This document shows positions 15,558-24,834 of a stretch of 42,236 nucleotides of DNA, one piece after another (the first letter of the stretch is position 1; each line of letters opens with the position of its first letter). Made by a program: the position numbers and the translations under genes. Location of the stretch: positions 1 to 42,236 of the forward strand of contig JAFZWX010000052.1 in assembly GCA_017617145.1 (NCBI GenBank), written 5' to 3'. The notes beneath the pieces are model-generated. The model was not told the origin of the DNA and made no database searches. It was given only the letters and a program-made list of their open reading frames with translations. This stretch comes from Treponema sp. (GTDB taxonomy: Bacteria > Spirochaetota > Spirochaetia > Treponematales > Treponemataceae).

Positions 15558-16898
15558 ATGGTAATTCTAACATTGAACTGCGGATCTTCTTCCGCTAAAT
15601 ACCAGGTTTATGACTGGGACAACAAAGAAGTAATGGCTAACGGTGTTGTAGAACGCATCGGAATTGAAGGAAGCTGCATTACTCACAAGGCAAAGGGAAA
15701 GAAAACAGAAATTGAAAGCCCTTGCCCAACACACAAAGAAGCAATTGAATTGATTATTAAAGAAATTACAGACCCGGAAGTTGGTGTAATTAAATCTATG
15801 GACGAAATTAGTGCCGTAGGACACCGCGTACTTCATGGTGGCGAAAAATTCACAAAGTCTGTACTTATTACCCCGGAAGTTCTTGACGGCTTCCGCGAAG
15901 TAATTGACCTTGGTCCACTTCATATGCCTGCAAATATCATGGGTATTGAAGCAGCCCAGAAGGTTATGCCAAATGTTCCACATTCTGCAATTATGGATAC
16001 AGCCTGGCACCAGACAATGCCGGAAGAAACTTTCCAGTATGCAATTCCACGCGAATGGTACGAAAAATATGCTGCACGACGCTACGGCTTCCACGGAACA
16101 AGCTTCCTTTATACAGCAAAACGCGCTGCAGTTCTTCTTGGAAAAGATCCAAAAGATACAAACCTTATTATCTGCCACATTGGTAACGGTTCAAGTATGT
16201 GTGCGGTAAAGAACGGTGTCTGCTACGATACAACAATGGGTATTACTCCGCTCGAAGGTCTTGTAATGGGAACTCGCTCAGGCGACCTTGACCCGGCTCT
16301 CCCTTTCTACATCATGCGTAAAACCGGAATGACTGCCGACGAAATGGATACAGCACTCAACAAGAAGTGCGGATGTCTTGGAATTACAGGAAAGTACTCT
16401 GACCGCCGCGATATTGAAATTGATGCAGCAAAAGGCGATAAGCTCTGTCAGCTTTCTATAGATATGGAAGCACTCCGAATTAAAAAATACATTGGTGCAT
16501 TCATGGCAGAACTTGGACATGTAGATGCAATCGTATGGACAGCCGGTGTAGGTGAGCGCGGACCAATTACTCGTGGTAAGGCTTGCTCAGGACTCGAAGA
16601 ATACGGCATTAAGATTGACGAACAGAAAAACGAATGGTCATTTACAGGAAACGCCGAAACCTGTATTTCTGCCGACGACTCTAAAACAAAGATTTTCGTA
16701 ATTCCAACAGACGAAGAGCTTGTAATGACAGAAGATGCTTACGCTCTTATGAAGGGAACTTACGATGTTCACACAAACTTTAAGTACAGCTTCCAGGATC
16801 CTAACTATGTAAATAAGGCCCGTGAAGAAGGCTTAAAGGGCGACCTTGTTAAGAGACCAAATCTCGCAAAGGTAGTTGTACGTCCTCCAAAAAACTAA
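15558..16898 (+). CDS. ackA: Acetate kinase
   Basis: Converts acetyl phosphate and ADP to acetate and ATP, the energy-yielding last step of acetate fermentation. All family motifs are present: [10 protein letters not shown] at the N-terminus, GHRVLHGG, the catalytic Asp in [26 protein letters not shown] and [19 protein letters not shown]. At 446 residues it is about 40 longer than the usual 400, the extra being a C-terminal tail after the conserved [11 protein letters not shown] end; the tail is lysine-rich. No pta gene is in the window. The stop codon is eight bases before the next ATG, so ackA heads an operon with envelope and signalling genes, which is unusual company. Confidence 0.96.
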   Translation: MVILTLNCGSSSAKYQVYDWDNKEVMANGVVERIGIEGSCITHKAKGKKTEIESPCPTHKEAIELIIKEITDPEVGVIKSMDEISAVGHRVLHGGEKFTKSVLITPEVLDGFREVIDLGPLHMPANIMGIEAAQKVMPNVPHSAIMDTAWHQTMPEETFQYAIPREWYEKYAARRYGFHGTSFLYTAKRAAVLLGKDPKDTNLIICHIGNGSSMCAVKNGVCYDTTMGITPLEGLVMGTRSGDLDPALPFYIMRKTGMTADEMDTALNKKCGCLGITGKYSDRRDIEIDAAKGDKLCQLSIDMEALRIKKYIGAFMAELGHVDAIVWTAGVGERGPITRGKACSGLEEYGIKIDEQKNEWSFTGNAETCISADDSKTKIFVIPTDEELVMTEDAYALMKGTYDVHTNFKYSFQDPNYVNKAREEGLKGDLVKRPNLAKVVVRPPKN

Positions 16899-16906
16899 AA
16901 AGCTGA

Positions 16907-19903
16907 ATGAAAAGATTTTTTCTATGTTTACTTTTACTGTTTTCGCTTTTTGCAGCATTGACCGCTCAGGAGACCGTGGCTACAACAGAAGCAGCTGCGG
17001 AAGAAATAAACGAACAGTACGAACTGTTTTCGTGGGAGCCTGTTGCAAAGGCAAAGCAGTATGGAGTGACAATAGAAAAATACGATTCTTCTAAAGACAT
17101 CTGGACAGATTTTAAGGAAATCAAAACAAAAGAAACTCAGGTTGAAGTTCTTTTTACTCCAGGTGTCTATAGAGTTTCAATTTCTTCATATAACTTAATC
17201 GGACGCAAAAGTAAATCGTCAGATTGGGTTCAATTCAAAATCCTTGAAGAAAATATTCCTTATCTTAACAAAAATTTTCTTCCGGTAAATCCCGACTGGA
17301 ATGTACCTGTTCTTTTCGTAGACAAATCAGACAACAAAGAATTTTCTAAAACTATTGATGAAAATTCAATATATATAAATAACTCTAAAGTTGTAAATTC
17401 TCTTTACATAGATGAAAATTATGAATTAGATTTATTGCTCGTAAAAGGCCACAATATTTTTTCTCCCAAAACAGAGTTTTATCTGGTTCCAAAGGACGAA
17501 GGTTTTACAAAGGAATTTTTAAACTGGTGCGATGACCGAAAGGAAGTTCCTTTAGGAATAGTTTCAAGAAACTCCAAGGAATATTCAGTAATTCTTACTT
17601 ATGAAGCCTCATTATTACGAGCTGGTTATTATTCACTTGAAGTTCGGAATCCAGGTGGAAATACTGATTCCATTGATATTCTGGTTCTTGACAATACAGT
17701 TCCACAAATTACTCCAAATAAAGGGTTTACGATTGATGAACATTACAATGTAAACAGCATTTCAATTTCAAAAGATTCAACTTATGAGTTTTCTATTATT
17801 GGAAAAGGTTTAAATTCTACAACAGATTTTTATCTTGAACCGACAACAGGTATTTATTCGTATCCTTTTGAAACTTCAATTCCTCGAGAAACTGTAGATG
17901 CACTTGTTACCGGAATATACAAACAGGGTGGTTCTTCTGCTCAAATTACATTCTCTTGTCCTACAGAAAATCTACGTACCGGATACTATAATCTTGTTGC
18001 AAAAAACTGGGATGGAACTACAGCAAAATTTTTGTGTCTTATAAAAAAATCATTTGATAAAGATTATACAAAAGATGTAAAAAAACTTAAAACAAAATTT
18101 AACAAGAAAACTGAATATGTTGATGTTACGTTCCAGGATAGCATTTTTACTTCAGATAAAACATATACACTTGTTTCGCAATATGATGAAAAAATAGATT
18201 CAAACAATAGAGTCGAACTTAGGCTTGAGCAATCTGGTAAAAAACTTGTTGGAAAATTAAATCCAGATCAGCTTACAATTGCAAAATACGCGCTCATGAT
18301 AGAAGATGCTTACAGTTCAAGTGTTATTTATTGCGCAATTGATAATACTCTGAAAATTGCAATGAATAAAATGAATGAGAGCACTATTGAAAAAACATTC
18401 TTCCGTCCACAAGGCAATAATTCCCAGATTACGCTCGATGCAGATGAAGCAGGTTCAATACAATTTTTCGATAATCAGATAGAAATGACAAAGCGCATGC
18501 CGTTCCTGTTTACAAATTTCAAATTTGATATGTCGCTCCTGCAGGATTCGTCTGTAATACTTAACCTCGAACTTGATCTTTTGAATTTCCAATTTGCTTC
18601 ATTTGCCTTAGGTTATGAGTACCAGACAGGAAACGGTACTGTCAGAAACGCTGCATTTTCAATGTTAAGGCTGGCAATTCCAAGTAATTATTTTTCGCCA
18701 TTTATAGGGGCTGGCGTTGGAATAAATCTTATTGTTCCTGATGAAGGTATAAACGATTATAATGATGCTATCAATATGTTCAAGGATAAAGAGCAGCTTT
18801 ATGGAATAGCACAGGCTGGAGTTATATTGTTCACAGTTCTTGATGTAAGATACAATCTTTTTTATAACGATATGTTTACAGATAATCCATATTTTTCTCA
18901 GTCTTTTTCATTCGGATTCCAGTTCCCGCTCAGAGCTTACAAATTTAAGCGTAAAGTACTTACCCGTTATGCACAAATTACAAAGCCGGGCATCCTTAAT
19001 GGAGCTGATTTTATAGATTCGGCTTCGAATGTTGATGAAGTTGAAATTCTTCAAAGTGCATCTGTCGGTGGTTTTGAAGGATATGAAAAACTTGTTGATG
19101 TCACAATTGATTATACAGTACAAGTAATAGAAGAAAATGCATTCAGAAATTGTTCAAACCTTGAATCAGTTTCATTCAATAGTGGCTATAATCAGAATGA
19201 GAACCCTCTTATTATAAAAGCTAATGCTTTTGCAAATGACAACAAGATAGATACAATTTATCTTCCTGCAAGAACACAAACCGTTCAACCTGGAGCTTTT
19301 GCAAACTGGACAAATGGACAGAATATTATACTTGAATGGAATCCTGATGATACTACAGAACGAAAATTAATTGGTCTTAAAAATTGTCCGGCTACTGTTC
19401 ATTATGAAAATGGCGAAGTCTTTAAGGGTTCATTTGCAACTCCATTAGAAGACGAACGAAATTGGGTTTCAATAAACGAGTTGAATATTTCGAATGTTTC
19501 TGTTTATTACCTTAATAAATATGCTCTTGGAATGCGAATACGGGGCAGAGGTCAGAAATGGTACAGGAAAGAACTTAATACCTGGATAAATCAGGATTCT
19601 CCGAAAGATGTAATTGACTATCTGAAAAGTGGTGACAAAATTACATTCAAGGTTCAGGGCGACGGAAACAGCTACGATTTTATACTTACAACAGAAGAAG
19701 GCGGATATTTTTACTATAGATTTAAAACAAAAGAAGATATGCTTACAACGGTAGAAATTCCATATAAGAAAATGAAGAAGTATAGTTACTCCAGTCAGAA
19801 AAAACTGGATGTAAATAAAATAAAGATGTTCTGCATAATGCCAATGTGCAAGGATGAATGGAATGAAGTTTCATTCTTTGATTTTGAGGTTACCAGCAAA
19901 TGA
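16907..19903 (+). CDS. Exported mosaic protein with possible outer-membrane barrel and BspA-type repeats
   Basis: A 998-residue protein with a clear signal peptide (hydrophobic core, cleavage after LTA near residue 21). A fibronectin-III-like segment follows (about 37-120, with FSWEPVAKAKQYGVTIEKY), then two or more TIG-like beta domains (about 240-380). Next is a stretch of alternating hydrophobic strands at about 538-681, ending FQFPLRAYKFKR, that resembles a small outer-membrane barrel. A BspA-type leucine-rich segment (about 718-811, IEENAFRNCSNLESVSF) and a beta-rich end (850-998) complete it. No exact family is recognised. Its stop overlaps the cyclase start as ATGA, suggesting coupled translation. 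There is no good ribosome binding site, consistent with coupling to ackA. Confidence 0.7.
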   Translation: MKRFFLCLLLLFSLFAALTAQETVATTEAAAEEINEQYELFSWEPVAKAKQYGVTIEKYDSSKDIWTDFKEIKTKETQVEVLFTPGVYRVSISSYNLIGRKSKSSDWVQFKILEENIPYLNKNFLPVNPDWNVPVLFVDKSDNKEFSKTIDENSIYINNSKVVNSLYIDENYELDLLLVKGHNIFSPKTEFYLVPKDEGFTKEFLNWCDDRKEVPLGIVSRNSKEYSVILTYEASLLRAGYYSLEVRNPGGNTDSIDILVLDNTVPQITPNKGFTIDEHYNVNSISISKDSTYEFSIIGKGLNSTTDFYLEPTTGIYSYPFETSIPRETVDALVTGIYKQGGSSAQITFSCPTENLRTGYYNLVAKNWDGTTAKFLCLIKKSFDKDYTKDVKKLKTKFNKKTEYVDVTFQDSIFTSDKTYTLVSQYDEKIDSNNRVELRLEQSGKKLVGKLNPDQLTIAKYALMIEDAYSSSVIYCAIDNTLKIAMNKMNESTIEKTFFRPQGNNSQITLDADEAGSIQFFDNQIEMTKRMPFLFTNFKFDMSLLQDSSVILNLELDLLNFQFASFALGYEYQTGNGTVRNAAFSMLRLAIPSNYFSPFIGAGVGINLIVPDEGINDYNDAINMFKDKEQLYGIAQAGVILFTVLDVRYNLFYNDMFTDNPYFSQSFSFGFQFPLRAYKFKRKVLTRYAQITKPGILNGADFIDSASNVDEVEILQSASVGGFEGYEKLVDVTIDYTVQVIEENAFRNCSNLESVSFNSGYNQNENPLIIKANAFANDNKIDTIYLPARTQTVQPGAFANWTNGQNIILEWNPDDTTERKLIGLKNCPATVHYENGEVFKGSFATPLEDERNWVSINELNISNVSVYYLNKYALGMRIRGRGQKWYRKELNTWINQDSPKDVIDYLKSGDKITFKVQGDGNSYDFILTTEEGGYFYYRFKTKEDMLTTVEIPYKKMKKYSYSSQKKLDVNKIKMFCIMPMCKDEWNEVSFFDFEVTSK

Positions 19904-21774
19904 TAAAAAATCAGGAAACAAAAAAAATGAAGAAGTCAGCAAAAAAACACATTAAAGTACGACACCCTATTGGTGTAAAGCTTGGAGCAATTTTTTCAAG
20001 TCTTGTAATTCTTGTACTTGGAATAACAGTTGCTTTGGTTTATGTTCTGTTTGCAAACGATCAGCGGGTAAACGCAAAATCAAATACAATTTCGTTGAAC
20101 GAAACAACTGCAAATGCTGTTCAACTGCAGCTGCAGAATATACAAGGAAATACAAATAATTTTTTAAATGTTCTTTATGTAATAAAAGATGATAATCATT
20201 ATGAAGAAGAAGCTGACTATTTTTTTGAGGAGCTTTGTACAACAAATCCTGATATTCTTTTTGTATATACAAAAGAAAACGGTTACAGAGCATCTAAGCT
20301 TTTTGCCGAGACTGTTCCTGGCGCAGAAATTACTTTTAATGCCTGGCTTGATAAAAATCAAACTATAGTTAATAGAGTAGGTTATGGAGCAGTAGTTGTA
20401 AAAGATTTGTCGGAAGCTCTTGGAGTGCCTTATACACTTGGAACTATGTTTAAAAATAATGATGATTTTGTTTGCGTTGCCTATAATGTTGAAAGCTTAA
20501 AAGAAACCTGTTTTAAAAATGCAAATGCAACTTATATCGTAAACTCATATGGAGAACCGCTCATTTACGAAGATAATCAGACTGTAATTAATGCGGGCCT
20601 TGTTCCGTCGTTTGAAATTGTAGATGAGCTTTTGAAGTATTCAAACGGCAACGAATATATTTATAAAGATTCTCAGGATAACAATTGGATTTACATCCGC
20701 ATGAATATCCTTGATGAAACTTGTTCTGCAATAACACTTACTTCAGAATCATCAGTTTTAAAAGCAATTAATCTTACGGCTCTTAGAATTATTGCAATAA
20801 CAGTTGCAGTATTTTTCCTTGCAATAATCATAATAAGATTTTTCAGTCGTTCACTTACAAATCCTATTGAAGATCTGGTTGCCGCAACTAACAGCATTGA
20901 CCGCGGAAATTATAATATTCATCTGCGTCCTCGTACCAAAGATGAAATTGGTTACCTTACCGACCGCTTTACAAACATGGCAGGTGGACTTGCAGAACGA
21001 AACCGTCTTATGACCACATTCACAAAATTCGTAAACAAGGATATTGCTCAAAAAGCCGCAAGTGGTCAGCTTACTCTTGGTGGCGAAGACAAGAATGCAA
21101 CCGTATTCTTCAGCGATATCCGATCTTTTACAGCAATGAGTGAAAAAATGACAGCACCACAGGTTGTTGAATTCCTCAACGATTATTTTACGCGCATGGT
21201 CGATTGTGTAAACAGAACAAACGGAATTGTAGATAAGTTTATAGGCGATGCAGTTATGGCAGTATGGGGTGCCGCAACAACAAATGGTTCTCCTGAAGAA
21301 GATGCCTGGGCCGCAGTAAAAGCCGCACTTATGATGCGAATTGCACTTTATCATTTTAATGAAAATCAAATTAAGCATGGGCGAAACCCAATTAAGATTG
21401 GCTGTGGTATAAACAGTGGTCCGATTGTTGCCGGTCAGATTGGTTCCGAAGATCACATGAACTACACTGTAATTGGCGATACTGTAAACCTTGCAAGCCG
21501 TACAGAAGCTTTGAACAAACCATTTGCTACAGATATTTTGATAACCGAAAATACATATTTACTCATTAAAGATAAAATTATTGCAGAAGAAATGCCTGGC
21601 GTTCATGTAAAGGGTAAAACAGACCCAATAAAAATGTACGCTGTAATTAATGCAAAGGGTGTAAAAGGACCAAAGGATATTCACAAGCTTCGTGAATTCT
21701 TAGGCTGGGATGAACCGGAACTCGATAAGGTAAATACTGATGAAGAAGAAAAGAAGTACAAGATCGGAAAGTAA
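19900..21774 (+). CDS. Membrane-bound class III adenylate cyclase with extracytoplasmic sensor and HAMP
   Basis: Makes cAMP from ATP. The 624 residues comprise a basic N-terminus, TM1 (about 27-50), an extracytoplasmic sensor of about 240 residues (Cache-like by layout), TM2 (295-315), HAMP (316-366) and a catalytic domain (about 385-590). Metal-binding Asp406 (FFSDIRSF) and Asp450 (KFIGDAVMAVWG) are present. Lys446 and Thr523 occupy the purine-specifying sites and indicate ATP rather than GTP; Thr at the second site is typical of class IIIb cyclases. Asn530 and Arg534 stabilise the transition state. ATG at 19900 overlaps the previous stop; an alternative ATG at 19927 has an AGGA site. The 3' end overlaps the next gene by 35 bases. 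Confidence 0.9.
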   Translation: MIKNQETKKMKKSAKKHIKVRHPIGVKLGAIFSSLVILVLGITVALVYVLFANDQRVNAKSNTISLNETTANAVQLQLQNIQGNTNNFLNVLYVIKDDNHYEEEADYFFEELCTTNPDILFVYTKENGYRASKLFAETVPGAEITFNAWLDKNQTIVNRVGYGAVVVKDLSEALGVPYTLGTMFKNNDDFVCVAYNVESLKETCFKNANATYIVNSYGEPLIYEDNQTVINAGLVPSFEIVDELLKYSNGNEYIYKDSQDNNWIYIRMNILDETCSAITLTSESSVLKAINLTALRIIAITVAVFFLAIIIIRFFSRSLTNPIEDLVAATNSIDRGNYNIHLRPRTKDEIGYLTDRFTNMAGGLAERNRLMTTFTKFVNKDIAQKAASGQLTLGGEDKNATVFFSDIRSFTAMSEKMTAPQVVEFLNDYFTRMVDCVNRTNGIVDKFIGDAVMAVWGAATTNGSPEEDAWAAVKAALMMRIALYHFNENQIKHGRNPIKIGCGINSGPIVAGQIGSEDHMNYTVIGDTVNLASRTEALNKPFATDILITENTYLLIKDKIIAEEMPGVHVKGKTDPIKMYAVINAKGVKGPKDIHKLREFLGWDEPELDKVNTDEEEKKYKIGK

Positions 21775-24250
21775 AAAGAGAAGTCGCAGAAAAAGACATT
21801 TCTTTGCCGATTTTCTGACAATCTTAATTTGTCTCGCTGGAATTGCAGGTGCGTTGTACTGCTTCAGAAGTCTTATTTATGTGTCTCTTGCAAACGATAC
21901 AGATACTCCTGTCGGCACTATTACCTTTAAGAAGCGTTCTCCACGCCGTCGCCTGCAGCATGAAAATGTCTGGGAATATTTAAAATTACAGAGCATAATT
22001 TACAAGGGCGATTATATTCTTACAGAAGATTTATCTGAAGCACAATTGATTTTTAAAGATGATAATTACACCGTTGATTCACAGGAAGGAAATATTTCTC
22101 ATGTAGTTTATAATGAACAGGAACTTGAACAGATTAAAACAGGCTCTGCCGACATTTATTCAAACTCAATGATGAAAGTAGGTGATGACAGACTGCTTCA
22201 TTTTATTAGTGGTTCTGTCTCTTTAAAATCTGGTTCACGCACAGATGATTTAAAAATCCGTGTAGGTGATAATGTATATACACTTGAAAAAAATACAACA
22301 GCCTTGTTCAGTATGTCGGGTAAAAAAAGTGACGATGGCAAGCAGACCGCAACTATTTATGTTTCTGCAGGAACAGTTCGTGAAGAAGAAACTGCGCAGG
22401 CTATAGATGCAGGTCAAGTTAAAACTATGCAGGTTGTTGCAGAAACAGCAGAGCTTAAGGCTACAGATTCTGTAGTTCCGGGAGTTGTAAAAACTGCTGT
22501 AAACAAAACTGTTGCTGTAACTAAAAATACTGCAAATGCAGTTTCAGAAAAAGTTACTGGAAAACCAATCGTAACAGAGAAGTCCCAAACAGAACAAAAA
22601 ACTTCAAAGAAAAAAGTTGATGTACAAGATTCTCAAAAAACGCCTGCAAACTTTACTGTTCTTGTTCCGTCGGCATCTTATTCAATTACTCAAGATAATA
22701 ATACAAAAGAAGCAATTCCATTTTACTGGACAAGTATTAACAGCATAAAGGTTGAATTTTCTTATAGTTCAGACTTTAAAAAGATTATTGATACAGAGTA
22801 TTTAACAAGCACAGAGCAAAAAGGTTCTGTAGTTTTAGGATTCGCCGTACCTGATGATGTTTTGTATTGGCGTGCAATTCCTTCAAGTCAGGAATATTCA
22901 AAAAATATAGATTATCCTGCTGGAAAAATTCTTGTCCATGATCCGCAGGAAAAGAATCTTAAAAAAGCACTTACAGTTGCTTACGGAAAAGAACGTGCAG
23001 CAGAAATAGAACAGGCAGTAAAGGAAACTCAAGCGGTTCAATCTAAACAGGAAGAAAAAACTCTGGAAGCTCTAAAGCCGGCAGTTCAGGAATTGTCACA
23101 GGATTTTGAACAGGCGCAGCTTGAAGAAGAAATCGAAGCACAGGAAAAGCAGGACAGAATTGATGCAATAAGAAATTTCCGTTCTGGAAAAACAGATGAA
23201 GAAGAAAGACTTGCAGAAGAAGCCCGTATTGCAGAAGAAAAACGAATAGAAGAAGAACGTCTTAAGGCAGAAGAAGAAGCACGTAAAGCCGAAGAAGCCA
23301 GAAAGCTTGCAGAGCAAAAACGTTTAGCCGAACAGAAACGAAAAGCAGAAGAGGCACGAAAGGCAGAGGAAAAGCGTAAAGCAGAAGAGGTACGTAAAGC
23401 AGAGGAAAAGCGTAAAGCAGAGGAAGCACGCAAAGCTGAAGAAGCACGCAAAGCTGAGGAAGCACGAAAGGCAGAAGAAGCTCGTAAAGCAGAAGAAGCC
23501 CGCAAGGCAGAAGAAGCACGTAAAGCAGAGGAAGCCCGCAAGACAGAAGAAGCGCGTAAAGCTGAAGAAGAGCGAAAGGCAGAGGAAGCCCGCAAGGCAG
23601 AAGAAGAGCGAAAGGCAGAGGAAGCCCGCAAAGCTGAAGAAGCACGTAAGGCAGAAGAAGAGCGTAAAGCTGAAGAAGAACTTAAAGCTGAAGAAGAACT
23701 TAAAGCTGAAGAAGAACGAAAGGCAGAGGAAGCACGCAAAGCTGAAGAAGCACGTAAAGCAGAAGAGGCTCGCAAAACAGCGGAAGCCGCCCGCGAAGCA
23801 GAAAAGGCTCGTTTAAAAGAAGAAATGCGTAAAGCAGCAGAAGAAGAAAAGACACAAGAGTCTGTTCCAAATGAATTCATAAAATCAACACCAGTTTTGT
23901 CTTCTCCACAAAATGGCAAAGTATATACCGAAGATGATTTTGATACCCTTGTTCCAAAAATTGATTTTAGCTGGAATAAAGTTGATGGTGCAAAGAGTTA
24001 TAAATTTGTAATTAAAGATTCAAGTGGAAAGACTCTTATAGAAAAAAATGTCACGACAAATAAGTATACACTGTCTTCAAATAATTTGAGTCAGGTTTCT
24101 GATAATGGAGAATATACCTGGTCTGTAACAGCAGTTCAAACAGTTAATAAACAGGAATACACAACACAGGCAGCAGAACGCAGCTTTAAAGTTCAACTTG
24201 AAGATGCCGAAACTGCTACCCTTAAAATAGACAATCTTGTAACTTTCTAA
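21740..24250 (+). CDS. FecR-domain protein with TolA-like long charged helix
   Basis: An 836-residue membrane-anchored protein. The N-terminus is strongly basic, followed by one transmembrane segment (about 27-48), so the rest should be periplasmic. A FecR-type beta domain spans about 50-225 (ISGSVSLKSG, TIYVSAGTVREEE). A Ser/Thr/Lys-rich linker and a fibronectin-like domain (about 310-415) follow. Residues about 492-703 are nearly pure RKAEEA repeats of period six, predicted to form a continuous charged helix. A last fibronectin-III-like domain (710-830) has FSWNKVDGAKSYKFVIKD. The layout of membrane anchor, long helix and C-terminal domain recalls TolA, although sequence homology is not claimed. 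No sigma-factor partner is adjacent. An AAGG site lies within the cyclase gene. Confidence 0.75.
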   Translation: MKKKRSTRSESKKRSRRKRHFFADFLTILICLAGIAGALYCFRSLIYVSLANDTDTPVGTITFKKRSPRRRLQHENVWEYLKLQSIIYKGDYILTEDLSEAQLIFKDDNYTVDSQEGNISHVVYNEQELEQIKTGSADIYSNSMMKVGDDRLLHFISGSVSLKSGSRTDDLKIRVGDNVYTLEKNTTALFSMSGKKSDDGKQTATIYVSAGTVREEETAQAIDAGQVKTMQVVAETAELKATDSVVPGVVKTAVNKTVAVTKNTANAVSEKVTGKPIVTEKSQTEQKTSKKKVDVQDSQKTPANFTVLVPSASYSITQDNNTKEAIPFYWTSINSIKVEFSYSSDFKKIIDTEYLTSTEQKGSVVLGFAVPDDVLYWRAIPSSQEYSKNIDYPAGKILVHDPQEKNLKKALTVAYGKERAAEIEQAVKETQAVQSKQEEKTLEALKPAVQELSQDFEQAQLEEEIEAQEKQDRIDAIRNFRSGKTDEEERLAEEARIAEEKRIEEERLKAEEEARKAEEARKLAEQKRLAEQKRKAEEARKAEEKRKAEEVRKAEEKRKAEEARKAEEARKAEEARKAEEARKAEEARKAEEARKAEEARKTEEARKAEEERKAEEARKAEEERKAEEARKAEEARKAEEERKAEEELKAEEELKAEEERKAEEARKAEEARKAEEARKTAEAAREAEKARLKEEMRKAAEEEKTQESVPNEFIKSTPVLSSPQNGKVYTEDDFDTLVPKIDFSWNKVDGAKSYKFVIKDSSGKTLIEKNVTTNKYTLSSNNLSQVSDNGEYTWSVTAVQTVNKQEYTTQAAERSFKVQLEDAETATLKIDNLVTF
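23210..23860 (+). repeat. Short tandem repeats encoding (RKAEEA)n
   Basis: Imperfect tandem 18-base units such as GCACGTAAAGCAGAAGAA encode hexapeptides of the RKAEEA type in the FecR-domain gene. Synonymous changes between units show that it is not a recent simple expansion. The unit number could vary between strains by slippage without frameshift, since each unit is a multiple of three. Confidence 0.85.
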
Positions 24251-24834
24251 CGCTGTTGAGTTCCTGCATGAAGCTTTTCATAAGTTTCCTGGCCTGCAAG
24301 AATGCGTACAAGTTCCATAGCAAACTGTTCACTAGCCCCTGGTCCTCTCGAAGTTACAAGATTTCCGTCTGTTATAAACACTTCGTTTGAATATCCGTCA
24401 AGGTATTCAGGCTTGGCATTATCCTGCATTTCAGGGTAACAGGTCCATTTTTTGTCTTTCAGAATATCTGTTTTGCCAAGTACTACAGCAGGCGAGGCAC
24501 ATATTGCAGAAACAAGTTTTCCTGCTTTATTGCATTTTTCAAGATATGCAAGAAGTTTAGTATTATTAGAAAGATTCTGTGCACCGAGACCTCCACCCGG
24601 ACAACATACACAATCAGGAAGATTATTTTCATACTCAGTTAAAAAATCATCAAGAGTCATATCCATAATCATTGGAACTTTGTGTGAGCTTGTAACAATC
24701 ATTGTTTTGTTAAAAGGAGTTCCTTGTACTCCAACAGTTACAACCTCTATTCCGGCACGTCTCATATAATCAACAGGACTCAGTGCTTCAATATCTTCAA
24801 ATCCATCTGCAAAAAAAACTGCTGCTTTTACCAT
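24247..24834 (-). CDS. DJ-1/PfpI family protein
   Basis: Member of the DJ-1/ThiJ/PfpI superfamily, 195 residues. The nucleophile elbow is SAICASP with Cys112, and Glu16 in GFEDIEAL matches the Glu that activates the Cys in DJ-1. The CCPGGGLGAQNL and TSRGPGAS segments match the DJ-1/YajL branch, whose members act as redox-sensing chaperones or in glyoxalase-type reactions; the exact activity is unknown. The frame is open to 24909, but the ATG at 24834 has an AAGGAGA ribosome binding site, so I chose it. Its stop codon interlocks with the stop of the convergent FecR-domain gene (four shared bases, CTAA). No signal peptide, so cytoplasmic. Confidence 0.88.
   Translation of the reverse strand: MVKAAVFFADGFEDIEALSPVDYMRRAGIEVVTVGVQGTPFNKTMIVTSSHKVPMIMDMTLDDFLTEYENNLPDCVCCPGGGLGAQNLSNNTKLLAYLEKCNKAGKLVSAICASPAVVLGKTDILKDKKWTCYPEMQDNAKPEYLDGYSNEVFITDGNLVTSRGPGASEQFAMELVRILAGQETYEKLHAGTQQR

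Noticed and set aside
23210..23860. RKAEEA repeats as a frameshift phase-variation tract
   Set aside because: Units are multiples of three and there is no homopolymer tract, so slippage would change length but not switch the frame.
23086..23919. Long open frame on the minus strand opposite the FecR-domain gene
   Set aside because: It is the mirror of the RKAEEA repeats, giving a low-complexity Ala-Ser-Ser-type peptide with no start signal or family likeness.
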